64,000 nucleotides of DNA from Luidia sarsii (lineage: Eukaryota; Echinodermata; Asteroidea; Paxillosida; Luidiidae): the NCBI GenBank assembly GCA_949987565.1, contig OX465119.1, positions 8,100,194-8,164,193 of the forward strand, given 5' to 3'. A program made the position numbers and the translations under genes. The notes beneath the pieces are model-generated. The model saw only the letters and a list, made by a program, of their open reading frames with translations. It ran no database searches and had not been told where the DNA came from. Shown in pieces: positions 20,792 through 33,772 of the stretch (positions are counted from its first letter, which is position 1; each line of letters starts with the position of its first letter).

Positions 20792-21534
20792 ATGGCCTCA
20801 AGGGAACTGCACTTGTAACGAAGCACACCTCACCACAATTAGTAGTTGCAATATTAACACAATATCAGAGCAGACCATGACAGTTGCGTCAGGACATGCA
20901 GTTGATCGTATCTAAATGATCCCGGAGAACGTTCAGAACATTCAAAGGTCGACGTACCGGTCCCTGAAATCATTCATATAAGGGCCAGTCAGTCCAGCCA
21001 CTAGTTCACATAAGCAGAACAAAGGCTTCGGAAATCAGAAGCAAATATCTGTGATATAGTACTGCCGAAAAATGGAATAAAATTATCATCAAGAGGGTGG
21101 CAAATTTTAAACTGATCAGTAAAAAGTATTGATGTGGTGTTGTTATCATGGTAACCAATTAAACAAAATACCGTAGATACATTAATGGTTTGGGGTAAGT
21201 AGTGAGATGTACATGAACTCATTATTTCATGAAGTGATTGCCATAGATTTAAATTGTTCGATGGATGCTGTGTTGTAATTATGCTGATAAATTCCTCAAT
21301 CTATTTAATTATCATTGATTGATCCTTGAGTAATACAAATCATTCAAGTTTGTATGGAATTTGTTATAGAAAGAAAACGAAGTATCGTGGTGTATCAATT
21401 TTCTTTGTGCCCAGTTTGTGGCAAACTGCTATATCTATTACTTGATATAAGTTGTGAGGTTTAATCAAACTCAATCAATATTACGTGAATGTCATATTCA
21501 TCAATTGATGTAGTTTTGTGATGTAATAATTGTG
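20792..21534 (+). other. L2 3' flank, no LINE
   Basis: Homologous to the flank of L5 (61789-62360): 'ttcagaacattcaaaggtcg', 'gcagaacaaaggcttcggaa', 'caagtttgtatggaatttg'. No LINE is inserted here, unlike L1, L3 and L4. No gene. Confidence 0.65.
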
Positions 21535-24500
21535 ACGCGTGCTAATTATATCCCAATTTCATAGATTGTATTGTATATGAATTGAAGAGTTGACGATGGC
21601 AATGACCTACAGGTATAACTTTGTTAAAAGACGAATGAGGATTAAGAGTCGATTCCAGTTCCCGGGGAAGGGCACCAGATTGGTTGACATCAGCATTATA
21701 CTCATGAATATGTATAATACATTTAAAGGTTGCAATGTGACTGCCAGAAAACACACGTTCAAAAATCCCGACACCCTACACAAGTATGAAATTAATCCTT
21801 ACTAAATAAACCTAGTTGGTATAAAATGCCTGATTAAGACAGGGAAGAGGCAGTACTTCAAAATAAATACCAAACATCCACTTTGCGTCTAAAACTTATT
21901 CAACAATGTATGAGTAATAAAGCACTATGTATTGTGGAAGTATTGGAAATAAAATTTAAATTGTGTTGACCGATATATGAGAAATGAACCTGATCTAGCT
22001 GTTGCTTTCGTTGTCTTGCAATTGTAAATGCAGTGAATACTTGGCACATACGATGTGTCTTCAAATCAGGAGTTTAGCTGGTTATTGAAACATTACTTAT
22101 GCGCATGCCGAACCACCGCATGGGATTGTAAGCCATGTTTTCACGAACACTGAATTTTCATTAGCAAAGTCCACCAAAATCTAAGCAAATGAGTGAAGAA
22201 CTGATAATATGCAAAGCAGAGGATAGAAAGATGTACAAGAACCCAGTGCCGAGTGCTGAGCACATACATGTTGGCAGACAGGAAGACACAGTGAATACGA
22301 GCTATAAGGAACTACATGTACGTGGATTATGGAAAAGAAGATCAAGAAAGATTGTCTACCTTGCCTCATATGCTTTCTCTAAAACAGGGCTTCTACATCC
22401 ATGTAATTCAGTCCTGACCTTACATGATGTACCAAGAGAAAAAGGAAAACACGTTTAAAGAGTAAATCATTACATACATTGATCTCTGAGCTGAATTGCT
22501 TTGTGTGCACGTAAACGTACACCAGGCGATAATGGCTAGGCACTCCAGTGTACATGGTACTAAGGCGTGGAGTCAGGGTTGTGTGAATGCTACCATCAAA
22601 AATACCTCTTTACTTTACTTCAAGGCTAAATTTCACACCAAACCTGGCTTTCTTTTTTCCTCCCTCTCCCCATCTCTCTCTTCCTCTCTCTCTCCCTCTT
22701 TTTTCCCTCTCTTCTCCCTCCATCTCCCTCTTTCGTCCAGTCTCTCTCTCCTTCCTTCCCTCTCTTTCTTTCTCCCTCTCCTATATCTGTCTCTCTCACT
22801 CTACAGCAGTGGTGATGAGAACCAATTAACCACGCAGATCAATGCGTAATGCATTATTTTTTGGAAAATAATGAAACAGAAATTGCCTGCAAGTTACAGA
22901 CAGTCAAGGCTGGTCCTTGGAGCTAGGTGTGCAGTGCGGATGCTGATAAATTGAAAGTGCTGATGCATGTCTAACAAGTAACTGGCGTTTGCATTGAAGC
23001 CGTTGCACGATTCATATACACATAATTATTAGTGGTAGAAGAGAATCATGAAACGCGTGCTAGATATATCCCATTTTCCTAAATTGTATTGTATATGAAT
23101 TGAAGACTTGAAGATGGCAATGACCGACAGGGATAACTTTGTTAAAAGACGAATGAGGATTAAGAGTCGATTCCAGTTCCCGGGGAAGGGCACCAGATTG
23201 GTTGACATCAGCATTATACTCATGAATATGTATAATACATTTTCAAAGGTTGCAATGTGACTGCCAGAAAACACACGTTCAAAAATCCCGACTCCCTACA
23301 CAAGTATGATATTAATCCTTACTAAATAAACCTATTTGGTACAAAATGCCTGATTAAGACAGGGAAGAGGCAGTACTTCAACATAAATACCAAACATCCA
23401 CTTTGCGTCTAAAACTTATTCAATGATGTATGAGTAATGAAGCACTATGCATTGTGGAAGTATTGGCAATTTTTTTTTAATTGTGTTGACCGATATATGA
23501 AAAATGAACCTGATCTAGCTGTTGCTTTCGTTGTCTTGCAATTGTAAATGCAGTGAATACTTGGCACATACGATGTGTCTTCAAATCAGGAGTTTAGCTG
23601 GTTATTGAAACATTATTTATGCGCATGCCGAACCACCGCATGGGATTGTAAGCCATGTTTTCACGAACACTGAATTTTCATTAGCAAAGTCCAGCAAAAT
23701 CTAAGCAAATGAGTGAAGAACTGATAATATGCAAAGCAGAGGATAGAAAGATGTACAAGAACCCAGTGCCGAGTGCTGAGCACATACATGTTGGCAGACA
23801 GGAAGACACAGTGAATACGAGCTATAAGGAACTACATGTACGTGGATTATGGAAAAGAAGATCAAGAAAGATTGTCTACCTTGCCTCATATGCTTTCTCT
23901 AAAACAGGGCTTCTACATCCATGCAATTCAGTCCTGACCTTACATGATGTACCAAGAGAAAAAGGAAAACATGTTTAAAGAGTAAATCATTACATACATT
24001 GATCTCTGAGCTGAATTGCTTTGTGTGCACGTAAACGTACACCAGGCGATAATGGCTAGGCACTCCAGTGTACATGGTACTAAGGCGTGGAGTCAGGGTT
24101 GTGTGAATGCTACTATCAAAGATACCTCTACACTTTACTGCAAGGCTAAATTTCACACCAAACCTGGCTTTCTTTTTTCCTCCCTCTCCCTATCTCTCTC
24201 TTCCTCTCTCTCTCCCTCTTTTTTCCCTCTCTTCTCCCTCCATCTCCCTCTTTCGTCCAGTCTCTCTCTCCTTCCTTCCCTCTCTTTCTTTCTCCCTCTC
24301 CTATATCTGTCTCTCTCACTCTACAGCAGTGGTGATGAGAACCAATTAACCACGCAGATCAATGCGTAATGCATTATTTTTTGGAAAATAATGAAACAGA
24401 AATTGCCTGCAAGTTACAGACAGTCAAGGCTGGTCCTTGGAGCTAGGTGTGCAGTGCGGATGCTGATAAATTGAAAGTGCTGAAGCATGTCTAACAAGTA

Positions 24501-27500
24501 ACTGGCGTTTGCATTGAAGCCGTTGCACGATTCATATACACATAATTATTAGTGGTAGAAGAGAATCATGAAACGCGTGCTAGATATATCCCATTTTCAT
24601 AAATTGTATTGTATATGAATTGAAGACTTGAAGATGGCAATGACCGACAGGGATAACTTTGTTAAAAGACGAATGAGGATTAAGAGTCGATTCCAGTTCC
24701 CGGGGAAGGGCACCAGATTGGTTGACATCAGCATTATACTCATGAATATGTATAATACATTTTCAAAGGTTGCAATGTGACTGCCAGAAAACACACGTTC
24801 AAAAATCCCGACTCCCTACACAAGTATGATATTAATCCTTACTAAATAAACCTATTTGGTACAAAATGCCTGATTAAGACAGGGAAGAGGCAGTACTTCA
24901 ACATAAATACCAAACATCCACTTTGCGTCTAAAACTTATTCAATGATGTATGAGTAATGAAGCACTATGCATTGTGGAAGTATTGGCAATTTTTTTTAAT
25001 TGTGTTGACCGATATATGAAAAATGAACCTGATCTAGCTGTTGCTTTCGTTGTCTTGCAATTGTAAATGCAGTGAATACTTGGCACATACGATGTGTCTT
25101 CAAATCAGGAGTTTAGCTGGTTATTGAAACATTCTTTACGCGCATGCCGAAACACCGCATGGGATTGTAAGCCATGTTTTCACGAACACTGAATTTTCAT
25201 TAGCGAAGTCCACCAAAATCTAAGCAAATGAGTGAAGAACTGATAATATGCAAAGCAGAGGATACAAAGATGTACAAGAACCCAGTGCCGAGTGCTGAGC
25301 ACATACATGTTGGCAGACAGGAAGACACAGTGAATGCGAGGTATAAGGAACTACATGTACGTGGATTATGGAAAAGAAGATCAAGAAAGATTGTCTACCT
25401 TGCCACATGTGCTTTCTCTAAAACAGGGCATCTACATCCATGCAATTCAGTCCTGACCTTACATGATGTACCAAGAGAAAAAGGAAAACACGTTTAAAGA
25501 GTAAATCATTACATACATTGATCTCTGAGCTGAATTGCTTTGTGTGCACGTAAACGTACACCAGGCGATAATGGCTAGGCACTCCAGTGTACATGGTACT
25601 AAGGCGTGGAGTCAGGGTTGTGTGATTGCTACCATCAAAGATACCTCTATACTTTACTGCAAGGCTAAATTTCACACCAAACCTGGCTTTCTTTTTTCCT
25701 CCCTCTCCCCATCTCTCTCTCTTCCTCTCTCTCTCCCTCTTTTTTCCCTCTCTTCTCCCTCCATCTCCCTCTTTCGTCCAATCTTTCTCTCCTTCCTTCC
25801 CTCTCTTTCTTTCTCCCTCTCCTATATCTGTCTCTCTCACTCTACAGCAGTGGTGATGAGCACCAATTAACCACGCAGATCAATGCGTAATGCATTATTT
25901 TTTGGAAAATAATGAAACAGAAATTGCCTGCAAGTTACAGACAGTCAAGGCTGGTCCTTGGAGCTAGGTGTGCAGTGCGGATGCTGATAAATTGAAAGTG
26001 CTGATGCATGTCTAACAAGTAACTGGCGTTTGTATTGAAACCGTTGCACGATTCATATACACATAATTATTAGTGGTAGAAGAGAATCATGAAACGCGTG
26101 CTAGATATATCCCATTTTCATAAATTGTATTTTTTTGAATTGAAGACTTGGCGATGGCAATGACCGACATGGATAACTTTGTTAAAAGACGAATGAGGAT
26201 TAAGAGTCGATTCCAGTTCCCGGGGAAGGGCACCAGATTGGTTGACATCAGCATTATACTCATGAATATGTATAATACATTTTCAAAGGTTGCAATGTGA
26301 CTGCCAGAAAACACACGTTCAAAAATCCCGACTCCCTACACAAGTATGATATTAATCCTTACTAAATAAACCTATTTGGTACAAAATGCCTGATTAAGAC
26401 AGGGAAGAGGCAGTACTTCAACATAAATACCAAACATCCACTTTGCGTCTAAAACTTATTCAATGATGTATGAGTAATGAAGCACTATGCATTGTGGAAG
26501 TATTGGCAAATTTTTTTTAATTGTGTTGACCGATATATGAAAAATGAACCTGATCTAGCTGTTGCTTTCGTTGTCTTGCAATTGTAAATGCAGTGAATAC
26601 TTGGCACATACGATGTGTCTTCAAATCAGGAGTTTAGCTGGTTATTGAAACATTATTTATGCGCATGCCGAACCACCGCATGGGATTGTAAGCCATGTTT
26701 TCACGAACACTGAATTTTCATTAGCAAAGTCCAGCAAAATCTAAGCAAATGAGTGAAGAACTGATAATATGCAAAGCAGAGGATAGAAAGATGTACAAGA
26801 ACCCAGTGCCGAGTGCTGAGCACATACATGTTGGCAGACAGGAAGACACAGTGAATACGAGCTATAAGGAACTACATGTACGTGGATTATGGAAAAGAAG
26901 ATCAAGAAAGATTGTCTACCTTGCCTCATATGCTTTCTCTAAAACAGGGCTTCTACATCCATGCAATTCAGTCCTGACCTTACATGATGTACCAAGAGAA
27001 AAAGGAAAACACGTTTAAAGAGTAAATCATTACATACATTGATCTCTGAGCTGAATTGCTTTGTGTGCACGTAAACGTACACCAGGCGATAATGGCTAGG
27101 CACTCCAGTGTACATGGTACTAAGGCATGGAGTCAGGGTTGTGTGAATGCTACTATCAAAGATACCTCTACACTTTACTGCAAGGCTAAAGTTCACACCA
27201 AACCTGGCTTTCTTTTTTCCTCCCTCTCCCTATCTCTCTCTTCCTCTCTCTCTCCCTCTTTTTTCCCTCTCTTCTCCCTCCATCTCCCTCTTTCGTCCAG
27301 TCTCTCTCTCCTTCCTTCCCTCTCTTTCTCCCTCTCCTATATCTGTCTCTCTCACTCTACAGCAGTGGTGATGAGAACCAATTAACCACGCAGATCAATG
27401 CGTAATGCATTATTTTTTGGAAAATAATGAAACAGAAATTGCCTGCAAGTTACAGACAGTCAAGGCTGGTCCTTGGAGCTAGGTGTGCAGTGCGGATGCT

Positions 27501-30500
27501 GATAAATTGAAAGTGCTGAAGCATGTCTAACAAGTAACTGGCGTTTGCATTGAAGCCGTTGCACGATTCATATACACATAATTATTAGTGGTAGAAGAGA
27601 ATCATGAAACGCGTGCTAGATATATCCCATTTTCATAAATTGTATTGTATATGAATTGAAGACTTGAAGATGGCAATGACCGACAGGGATAACTTTGTTA
27701 AAAGACGAATGAGGATTAAGAGTCGATTCCAGTTCCCGGGGAAGGGCACCAGATTGGTTGACATCAGCATTATACTCATGAATATGTATAATACATTTTC
27801 AAAGGTTGCAATGTGACTGCCAGAAAACACACGTTCAAAAATCCCGACTCCCTACACAAGTATGATATTAATCCTTACTAAATAAACCTATTTGGTACAA
27901 AATGCCTGATTAAGACAGGGAAGAGGCAGTACTTCAACATAAATACCAAACATCCACTTTGCGTCTAAAACTTATTCAATGATGTATGAGTAATGAAGCA
28001 CTATGCATTGTGGAAGTATTGGCAATTTTTTTTAATTGTGTTGACCGATATATGAAAAATGAACCTGATCTAGCTGTTGCTTTCGTTGTCTTGCAATTGT
28101 AAATGCAGTGAATACTTGGCACATACGATGTGTCTTCAAATCAGGAGTTTAGCTGGTTATTGAAACATTCTTTATGCGCATGCCGAAACACCGCATGGGA
28201 TTGTAAGCCATGTTTTCACGAACACTGAATTTTCATTAGCGAAGTCCACCAAAATCTAAGCAAATGAGTGAAGAACTGATAATATGCAAAGCAGAGGATA
28301 GAAAGATGTACAAGAACCCAGTGCCGAGTGCTGAGCACATACATGTTGGCAGACAGGAAGACACAGTGAATGCGAGGTATAAGGAACTACATGTACGTGG
28401 ATTATGGAAAAGAAGATCAAGAAAGATTGTCTACCTTGCCACATGTGCTTTCTCTAAAACAGGGCTTCTACATCCATGCAATTTAGTCCTGACCTTACAT
28501 GATGTACCAAGAGACAAAGGAAAACACGTTTAAAGAGTAAATCATTACATACATTGATCTCTGAGCTGAATTGCTTTGTGTGCACGTAAACGTACACCAG
28601 GCGATAATGGCTAGGCACTCCAGTGTACATGGTACTAAGGCATGGGGTCAGGGTTGTGTGATTGCTACCATCAAAGATACCTCTATACTTTACTGCAAGG
28701 CTAAATTTCACACCAAACCTGGCTTTCTTTTTTCCTCCCTCTCCCCATCTCTCTCTTCCTCTCTCTCTCCCTCTTTTTTCCCTCTCTTCTCCCTCCATCT
28801 CCCTCTTTCGTCCAGTCTCTCTCCCCTTCCTTCCCTCTCTTTCTTTCTCCCTCTCCTATATCTGTCTCTCTCACTCTACAGCAGTGGTGATGAGCACCAA
28901 TTAACCACGCAGATCAATGCGTAATGCATTATTTTTTGGAAAATAATGAAACAGAAATTGCCTGCAAGTTACAGACAGTCAAGGCTGGTCCTTGGAGCTA
29001 GGTGTGCAGTGCGGATGCTGATAAATTGAAAGTGCTGATGCATGTCTAACAAGTAACTGGCGTTTGCATTGAAGCCGTCGCACGATTCATATACACATAA
29101 TTATTAGTGGTAGAAGAGAATCATGAAACGCGTGCTAGATATATCCCATTTTCATAAATTGTATTGTATATGAATTGAAGAGTTGACGATGGCAATGACC
29201 GACAGGGATAACTTTGTTAAAAGACGAATGAGGATTAAGAGTCGATTCCAGTTCCCGGGGAAGGGCACCAGATTGGTTGACATCAGCATTATACTCATGA
29301 ATATGTATAATTCATTTTCAAAGGTTGCAATGTGACTGCCAGAAAACACACGTTCAAAAATCCCGACTCCCTACACAAGTATGAAATTAATCCTTACTAA
29401 ATAAACCTATTTGGTACAAAATGCCTGATTAAGACAGGGAAGAGGCAGTATTTCAACATAAATACCAAACATCCACTTTGCGTCTAAAACTTATTCATGA
29501 TGTATGAGTAATGAAGCACTATGTATTGTGGAAGTATTGGCAATTTTTTTTTAATTGTGTTGACCGATATATGAGAAATAAACCTGATCTTACTGTTGGT
29601 TTCGCAGTCTTGCAATTGTAGATGTAGTGAATACTTAGTACATACGATGTGTCTTCAAATCAGGAGTTTAGCTGGTTATTGAAACAATATTTATGCACAT
29701 GCCGAACCACCGCATGGGATTGTATGCCATGTTTTCATGAACACTGAATTTTCATTAGCAAAGTCCACCAAAATCTAAGCAAATGAGCGAAGAACTGATA
29801 ATATGCAAAGCAGAGGATACGAAGATGTACAAGAACCCAGTGCCGAGTGCTGAGCCCATACATGTTGGCAGACAGGAAGACTCAGTGAATACGAGGTATA
29901 AGGAACTACATGTACGTGGATTATGGAAAAGAAGATCAAGAAAGATTGTCTACCTTGCCACATGTGCTTTCTCTAAAACAGGGCTTCTAGATCCATGCAA
30001 TTTAGTCCTGACCTTACATGATGTACCAAGAGAAAAAGGAAAACACGTTTAAAGAGTAAATCATTACATACATTGATCTCTGAGCTGAATTGCTTTGTGT
30101 GCACGTAAACGTACACCAGGCGATAATGGCTAGGCACTCCAGTGTACATGGTACTAAGGCGTGGAGTCAGGGTTGTGTGAATGCTACCATCAAAGATACC
30201 TCTATACTTTACTGCAAGGCTAAATTTCACACCAAACCTGGCTTTGTTTCACCCCTATCTCCCCATCTCTTTCTTCCCCTCTCTCTCCCTCTTTTTTCTC
30301 TCTCTTCTCCCTCCATCTCTCTATTTCGTTAAGTCTCTCTCTCCCTCCTTCCCTCTCTTTATTTCTCACTCTCCTATATCTCTCTCTCACTCTACAGCAA
30401 TGGTGATGAGCACCAATTAACCACGCAGATCAATGCGTAAGGCATCATATATATTGAAAAATAATGAAATAGAAATTGCCTGCACTTTCTAGACTGTCAA

Positions 30501-30640
30501 GGCTGGTCCTTGATATTATCGACGCAGCGCGGAGATGCTGATTAAATGGAGGAGCTAATGAGTGTCTAGCAATTAACTTTCATTAAAGCAATTATTTATA
30601 CAACGATATATGGTCATATTACTGGAAGGAGATGTCTGGG
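21535..30640 (+). repeat. Tandem array of about six 1.52 kb inter-lectin spacer monomers
   Basis: Monomers start at 'acgcgtgcta' at 21535, 23053, 24573, 26094, 27609 and 29128 (steps 1518, 1520, 1521, 1515, 1519); the last diverges after about 30435. Each holds lectin 3'-flank sequence, an open but unconvincing frame (MSEELIICKAED...), a TC-rich tract of about 150 nt ending in 'tctacagcagtgg', and lectin 5'-flank sequence. A monomer is thus one intergenic spacer multiplied without the gene. Monomers 2+3 and 4+5 share variants (for example ACTTTACTG context TSTLYC then TSILYC), giving a dimeric higher-order repeat of about 3.04 kb. Confidence 0.9.
22650..22805 (+). repeat. TC-rich polypyrimidine tract (first of eight)
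   Basis: Nearly pure C/T on the plus strand, ending 'ctctctcactctacag'. Repeated at about 24170, 25689, 27210, 28725, 30245, 42980 and 44500. It resembles a very long 3' splice tract, and could also form triplex DNA; no exon is evident after it. Confidence 0.7.
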
Positions 30641-30974
30641 ATGTCCATTAAAATTACAACCACTCTACTAAAATTACGCCTTCCTTGTATAGGATTCAGC
30701 CACGCTAAATTTACAGAGTTAAAAATGCTGAGTTCGCTGCGTAGACTCAGTCTACGCAGTTTTAGGTGACACGTCATGGAAAAATACTGCTGAAAAAGGG
30801 TGGACCAATTGAGGTGGTCAGTACTGGCATCGTCTGTGCTTAGTGGGAGACGTGCCATACTGAAGCACTGCGCGGCAAAGCAGACACCGAATACACGCAG
30901 CATCGCATGGTGGCCATGTTGAACGTGTAACCACTGTTAGCGCCTTCATAGCATCGGCCAGTCTGGTCCTTATC
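30641..30974 (+). promoter_or_regulatory. 5' flank and presumed 5' UTR of L3
   Basis: Matches the flanks of L2, L4 and L5. The last 170 nt before the ATG differ from L4 at only a few positions. No defined promoter element beyond 'ttgtatagg' near 30685. Confidence 0.4.
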
Positions 30975-31074
30975 ATGATGATTGGACACACTACTGGTCA
31001 GGACGGCAAAGGTGTGGTCGCAATTCAAAGTGTGAGCTCCCACAAGTTCTGGGCAGTGTTTCTACTTCTTTTCG
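30975..31074 (+). CDS. L3 lectin exon 1
   Basis: 33 codons plus one base, donor 'cggtaagt'. Protein sequence identical to L2 and L5 exon 1 (MMIGHTTGQDGKG...FWAVFLLLFG). Intron 1 is only 689 nt, lacking the transposons of L2 and L5, so this is the compact form of the gene. Confidence 0.72.
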
Positions 31075-31284
31075 GTAAGTTCCCGTCTCTGTCCTTATTT
31101 CGATTCATGATTCATGCTGGCAATCAGTGGGAGGGAATCATTCTCATGTATCAAACCCAGATACGGCAAAATGTGAATGCCAATAGTCATACCAAACTGA
31201 TTCGGTGATACAAAATGTTTATAAACTACTTGGTGACGAGAAAAACCTAACAAAATATACCAAACATCAGGGATTGAGGTCACT

Positions 31285-31505
31285 CTATCCGTTTGGTGGT
31301 CGGTGGTTGGATCGGTGACTGGGTGGGTGGCTGGGTGTTTTGGAAGGTGGATGAGTGGACGGATGTAGGGTCGGTTGGTGGATGGGGTGTTGGTGTTGGT
31401 AGTTTGGTAAGTGGATGGGTAGGTCTCGATTGGGATCGATACTATAGGTCCGTGGGTTCTGGTTAGGAGGTTAGAATTAAGAGGAAGGTTGGCCGGTAGA
31501 TTGGC
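31285..31505 (+). repeat. G-rich minisatellite in L3 intron 1
   Basis: Same GGTGGATGGG-type tract as in L2, with small length changes. Confidence 0.65.
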
Positions 31506-31763
31506 CGAAATGTCAAATCCTTTCCCTTAACGATGAGTTAAATACACCATCAACTACTTTGCTTGAGATCAAACTAAATCAAATCTGTTGAATCATTTGG
31601 TGATAATTTTATTATTTTGCAAAAGGGGTTTCAAAACTCAGGAGTGGAACTCTATTCTTTGCAAATGAAGAAGGGGAGCAGTAATATTTTAAGCTAAAGA
31701 TATTGAGGTCCTAAATCAATGACATTCTCCTTCTTTCCCTCCCTGCTTCCATTTGATTCCAAG

Positions 31764-31916
31764 TGTCTGTGGGTCTTGTGGAGAGCGCGGCCAAGGACTG
31801 TTTCTTCGGTCCGCCACCCAAGCCCGAGGCCGGCAATCCCGACCCTCATTACTGGATGAAGCAGGTCATGGAGCAAGTACGCAAGAACTGCCCGGGAAGA
31901 CAGCCGACTACAAATG
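31764..31916 (+). CDS. L3 lectin exon 2 (stalk)
   Basis: 153 nt, pyrimidine-rich acceptor as in L2. Donor is 'ggtgcgcaat' where the other copies have 'ggtgag': the +4/+5 positions weaken the consensus. Protein as L2 except HYW for HHW. Confidence 0.72.
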
Positions 31917-32354
31917 GTGCGCAATTTCCATGCTGAACATATCTGACTCTTGTCATTCTAATATCCAAACAGATTCACTGTATAGGAATTTGTTTATAAT
32001 TATAAAGAAACCAATATGTATACGGTGATAGTGCTTTATCCGAAATTCATAGTAGTGGAAGTATACTTTGTGAAAATACGAAGCAAAAGTGGACTGCGCT
32101 CGGACCATCACCCTTACTTGATATATTTTTTAGTGATGACAGAACTTTTCGATGAGCACAACATATTTTTCAAACAAACTAAGGAAGAGAAAACTGACAG
32201 GGAGCTTTTAAACAATTTGAAAACTAGTTTTGATTTTTCTCTTGACCAATTCCAAGATCTAATGATTGTTTTCCCATTTGTTATGCCTTGTTTTATTAAG
32301 TTTTGCGAACATTTTTCCAAACATAATTCATAGAATTTCCTTTTCACATAACAG

Positions 32355-32579
32355 GGGTGTGTCCTTCGACTTGGATCCAGTGGGAAGGAAACTGCTACAA
32401 AGCCACTGGTCAAGCCTTGAATTGGGCCCAGGCAAGGGAGGAGTGTGTTCAGATGGGAGGCACGATGGTCGTACCCCAGTCTGAGAGCGAGATCCAATTT
32501 TTGCTTCAATTCATGCCTAAAGCGAGTGGTGAATATGGGGCGTGGATCTGGATCAACTGCAATGACATCCAAGTGAACG
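32355..32579 (+). CDS. L3 lectin exon 3
   Basis: 225 nt, acceptor 'cataacag', donor 'ggtaagtc'. CPSTW, GNCYKATGQ, AREEC, then SEIQFLL, FMPKASGEYGAWIWINCND. Almost identical to L1 and L4. Confidence 0.9.
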
Positions 32580-33551
32580 GTAAGTCTTACTCTTAGACTT
32601 AGGTTTTGTAAAGGGCCTACTCTGAGCTTTGCTTAAGCGTTTTGAACAATTCTAAGTCAAAGACAAACGTTGCCAGAGTAACAGTTGAAAAGTACAAGAC
32701 TGCACTGAAATAGTACAGACATTCAAACATTAAAAGAATGGCTTTGCAGATGGTATGTTGCCAGTATCACGATAAGCACTACAATTGAAAACAAACGTGA
32801 TCTGAAATTTTAACGTGGAGTAATCGTAGTGATCGCATCAGATCTGATCAGATCTTGAGAAAAGATATAGCAAGAGTGTTGACCGATGAAACATTTTTTA
32901 GATTAAAGAAATGTGTAGGACATAGGCAATGAATTGTCAATCGCAACCATTGCATGACATCTTATTAAATCGTGAGAGAGCGGCTTGTAATCATGCTTCC
33001 AAATCGTGATCCGTCGTGGATAAGAAAACAACGACGCTTTGTAGAAGTTGAAGAAGCCATGAAGACCATGGTCAGTGGGGCTCAATATAACCTTAGGGAG
33101 TTGGATAGTAACTGAAAACATGATCTGTCGATTTCGACCCTGAAAGACATCGCACCCACAATCGTATCCCATCGCAACAGAGCGCATCGGTTCGTAATGA
33201 TCGTATTGGGACGTATCCGAACGTAACAGATCGTCCCAAATCACGGAACACGATTTTGATGGTAGTGTCAGATCGGGACCCGACCGTGAACTCAATCTTG
33301 ACCTATCGGAATCCTATCGGAACGTAACTAATCGTAGGCCTACATCAACCAAGATCGCGACAAAGAGCATCACCTTATCGCACCCAAGCTCACCAAATCG
33401 TACAATTTATTCATCGACTCCTATCCAAACGTCGAATTTCAGAGAAATCAACCAAACAAATCGACGAGCAGGTATATATACGATAGGTCACTCGTGTTAT
33501 TCATAGGGCTAAGCAAATTCAATGACTTCTCTTTCATATTTTGATTGAAAG
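32580..33551 (+). other. L3 intron 3 with interspersed repeat
   Basis: Shared ATCGTA-rich repeat at about 32820-33470, with palindromic 'cagatctgatcagatct' near 32838. No gene. Confidence 0.6.
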
Positions 33552-33748
33552 GCCATTGGGAGTGTGAGGAGTGGGAGACTGAGGTCACCTTCACTGAGAT
33601 GCCATGGTTTGATGGGCAACCCGATGACTATTATGGTCCTGCATCGCAAAACTGTGCAGCGCTTAGTGTCTGGAGAGACACATCGGGTAAATGGATTGAT
33701 ATCGCATGTGATTTGGAAAACTACACTGTGTGCAAGCAGCCCCTGTAG
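33552..33748 (+). CDS. L3 lectin exon 4
   Basis: 197 nt, stop TAG at 33746-33748. Acceptor reads 'gattgaaag' where L1 and L4 have 'gattgacag', a tolerated AG but less favourable. Protein as L1 (GQPDDYYG, KWIDIACD, TVCKQPL). Complete L3 product: 224 aa. Confidence 0.9.
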
Positions 33749-33772
33749 GTGGTTTCAACGAAAGTGCACAAT

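Noticed and set aside
22189..22458. 89-codon frame MSEELIICKAED... repeated in seven monomers
   Set aside because: Copies are near-identical because of recent tandem duplication, so openness is not evidence of selection; it is broken in the older copy at 4874-4944 and has an equally long frame on the other strand.
22496..22849. Frames rich in Ser/Leu/Pro over the TC tracts
   Set aside because: Low-complexity translation of a C/T repeat in several frames; no start context or domain.
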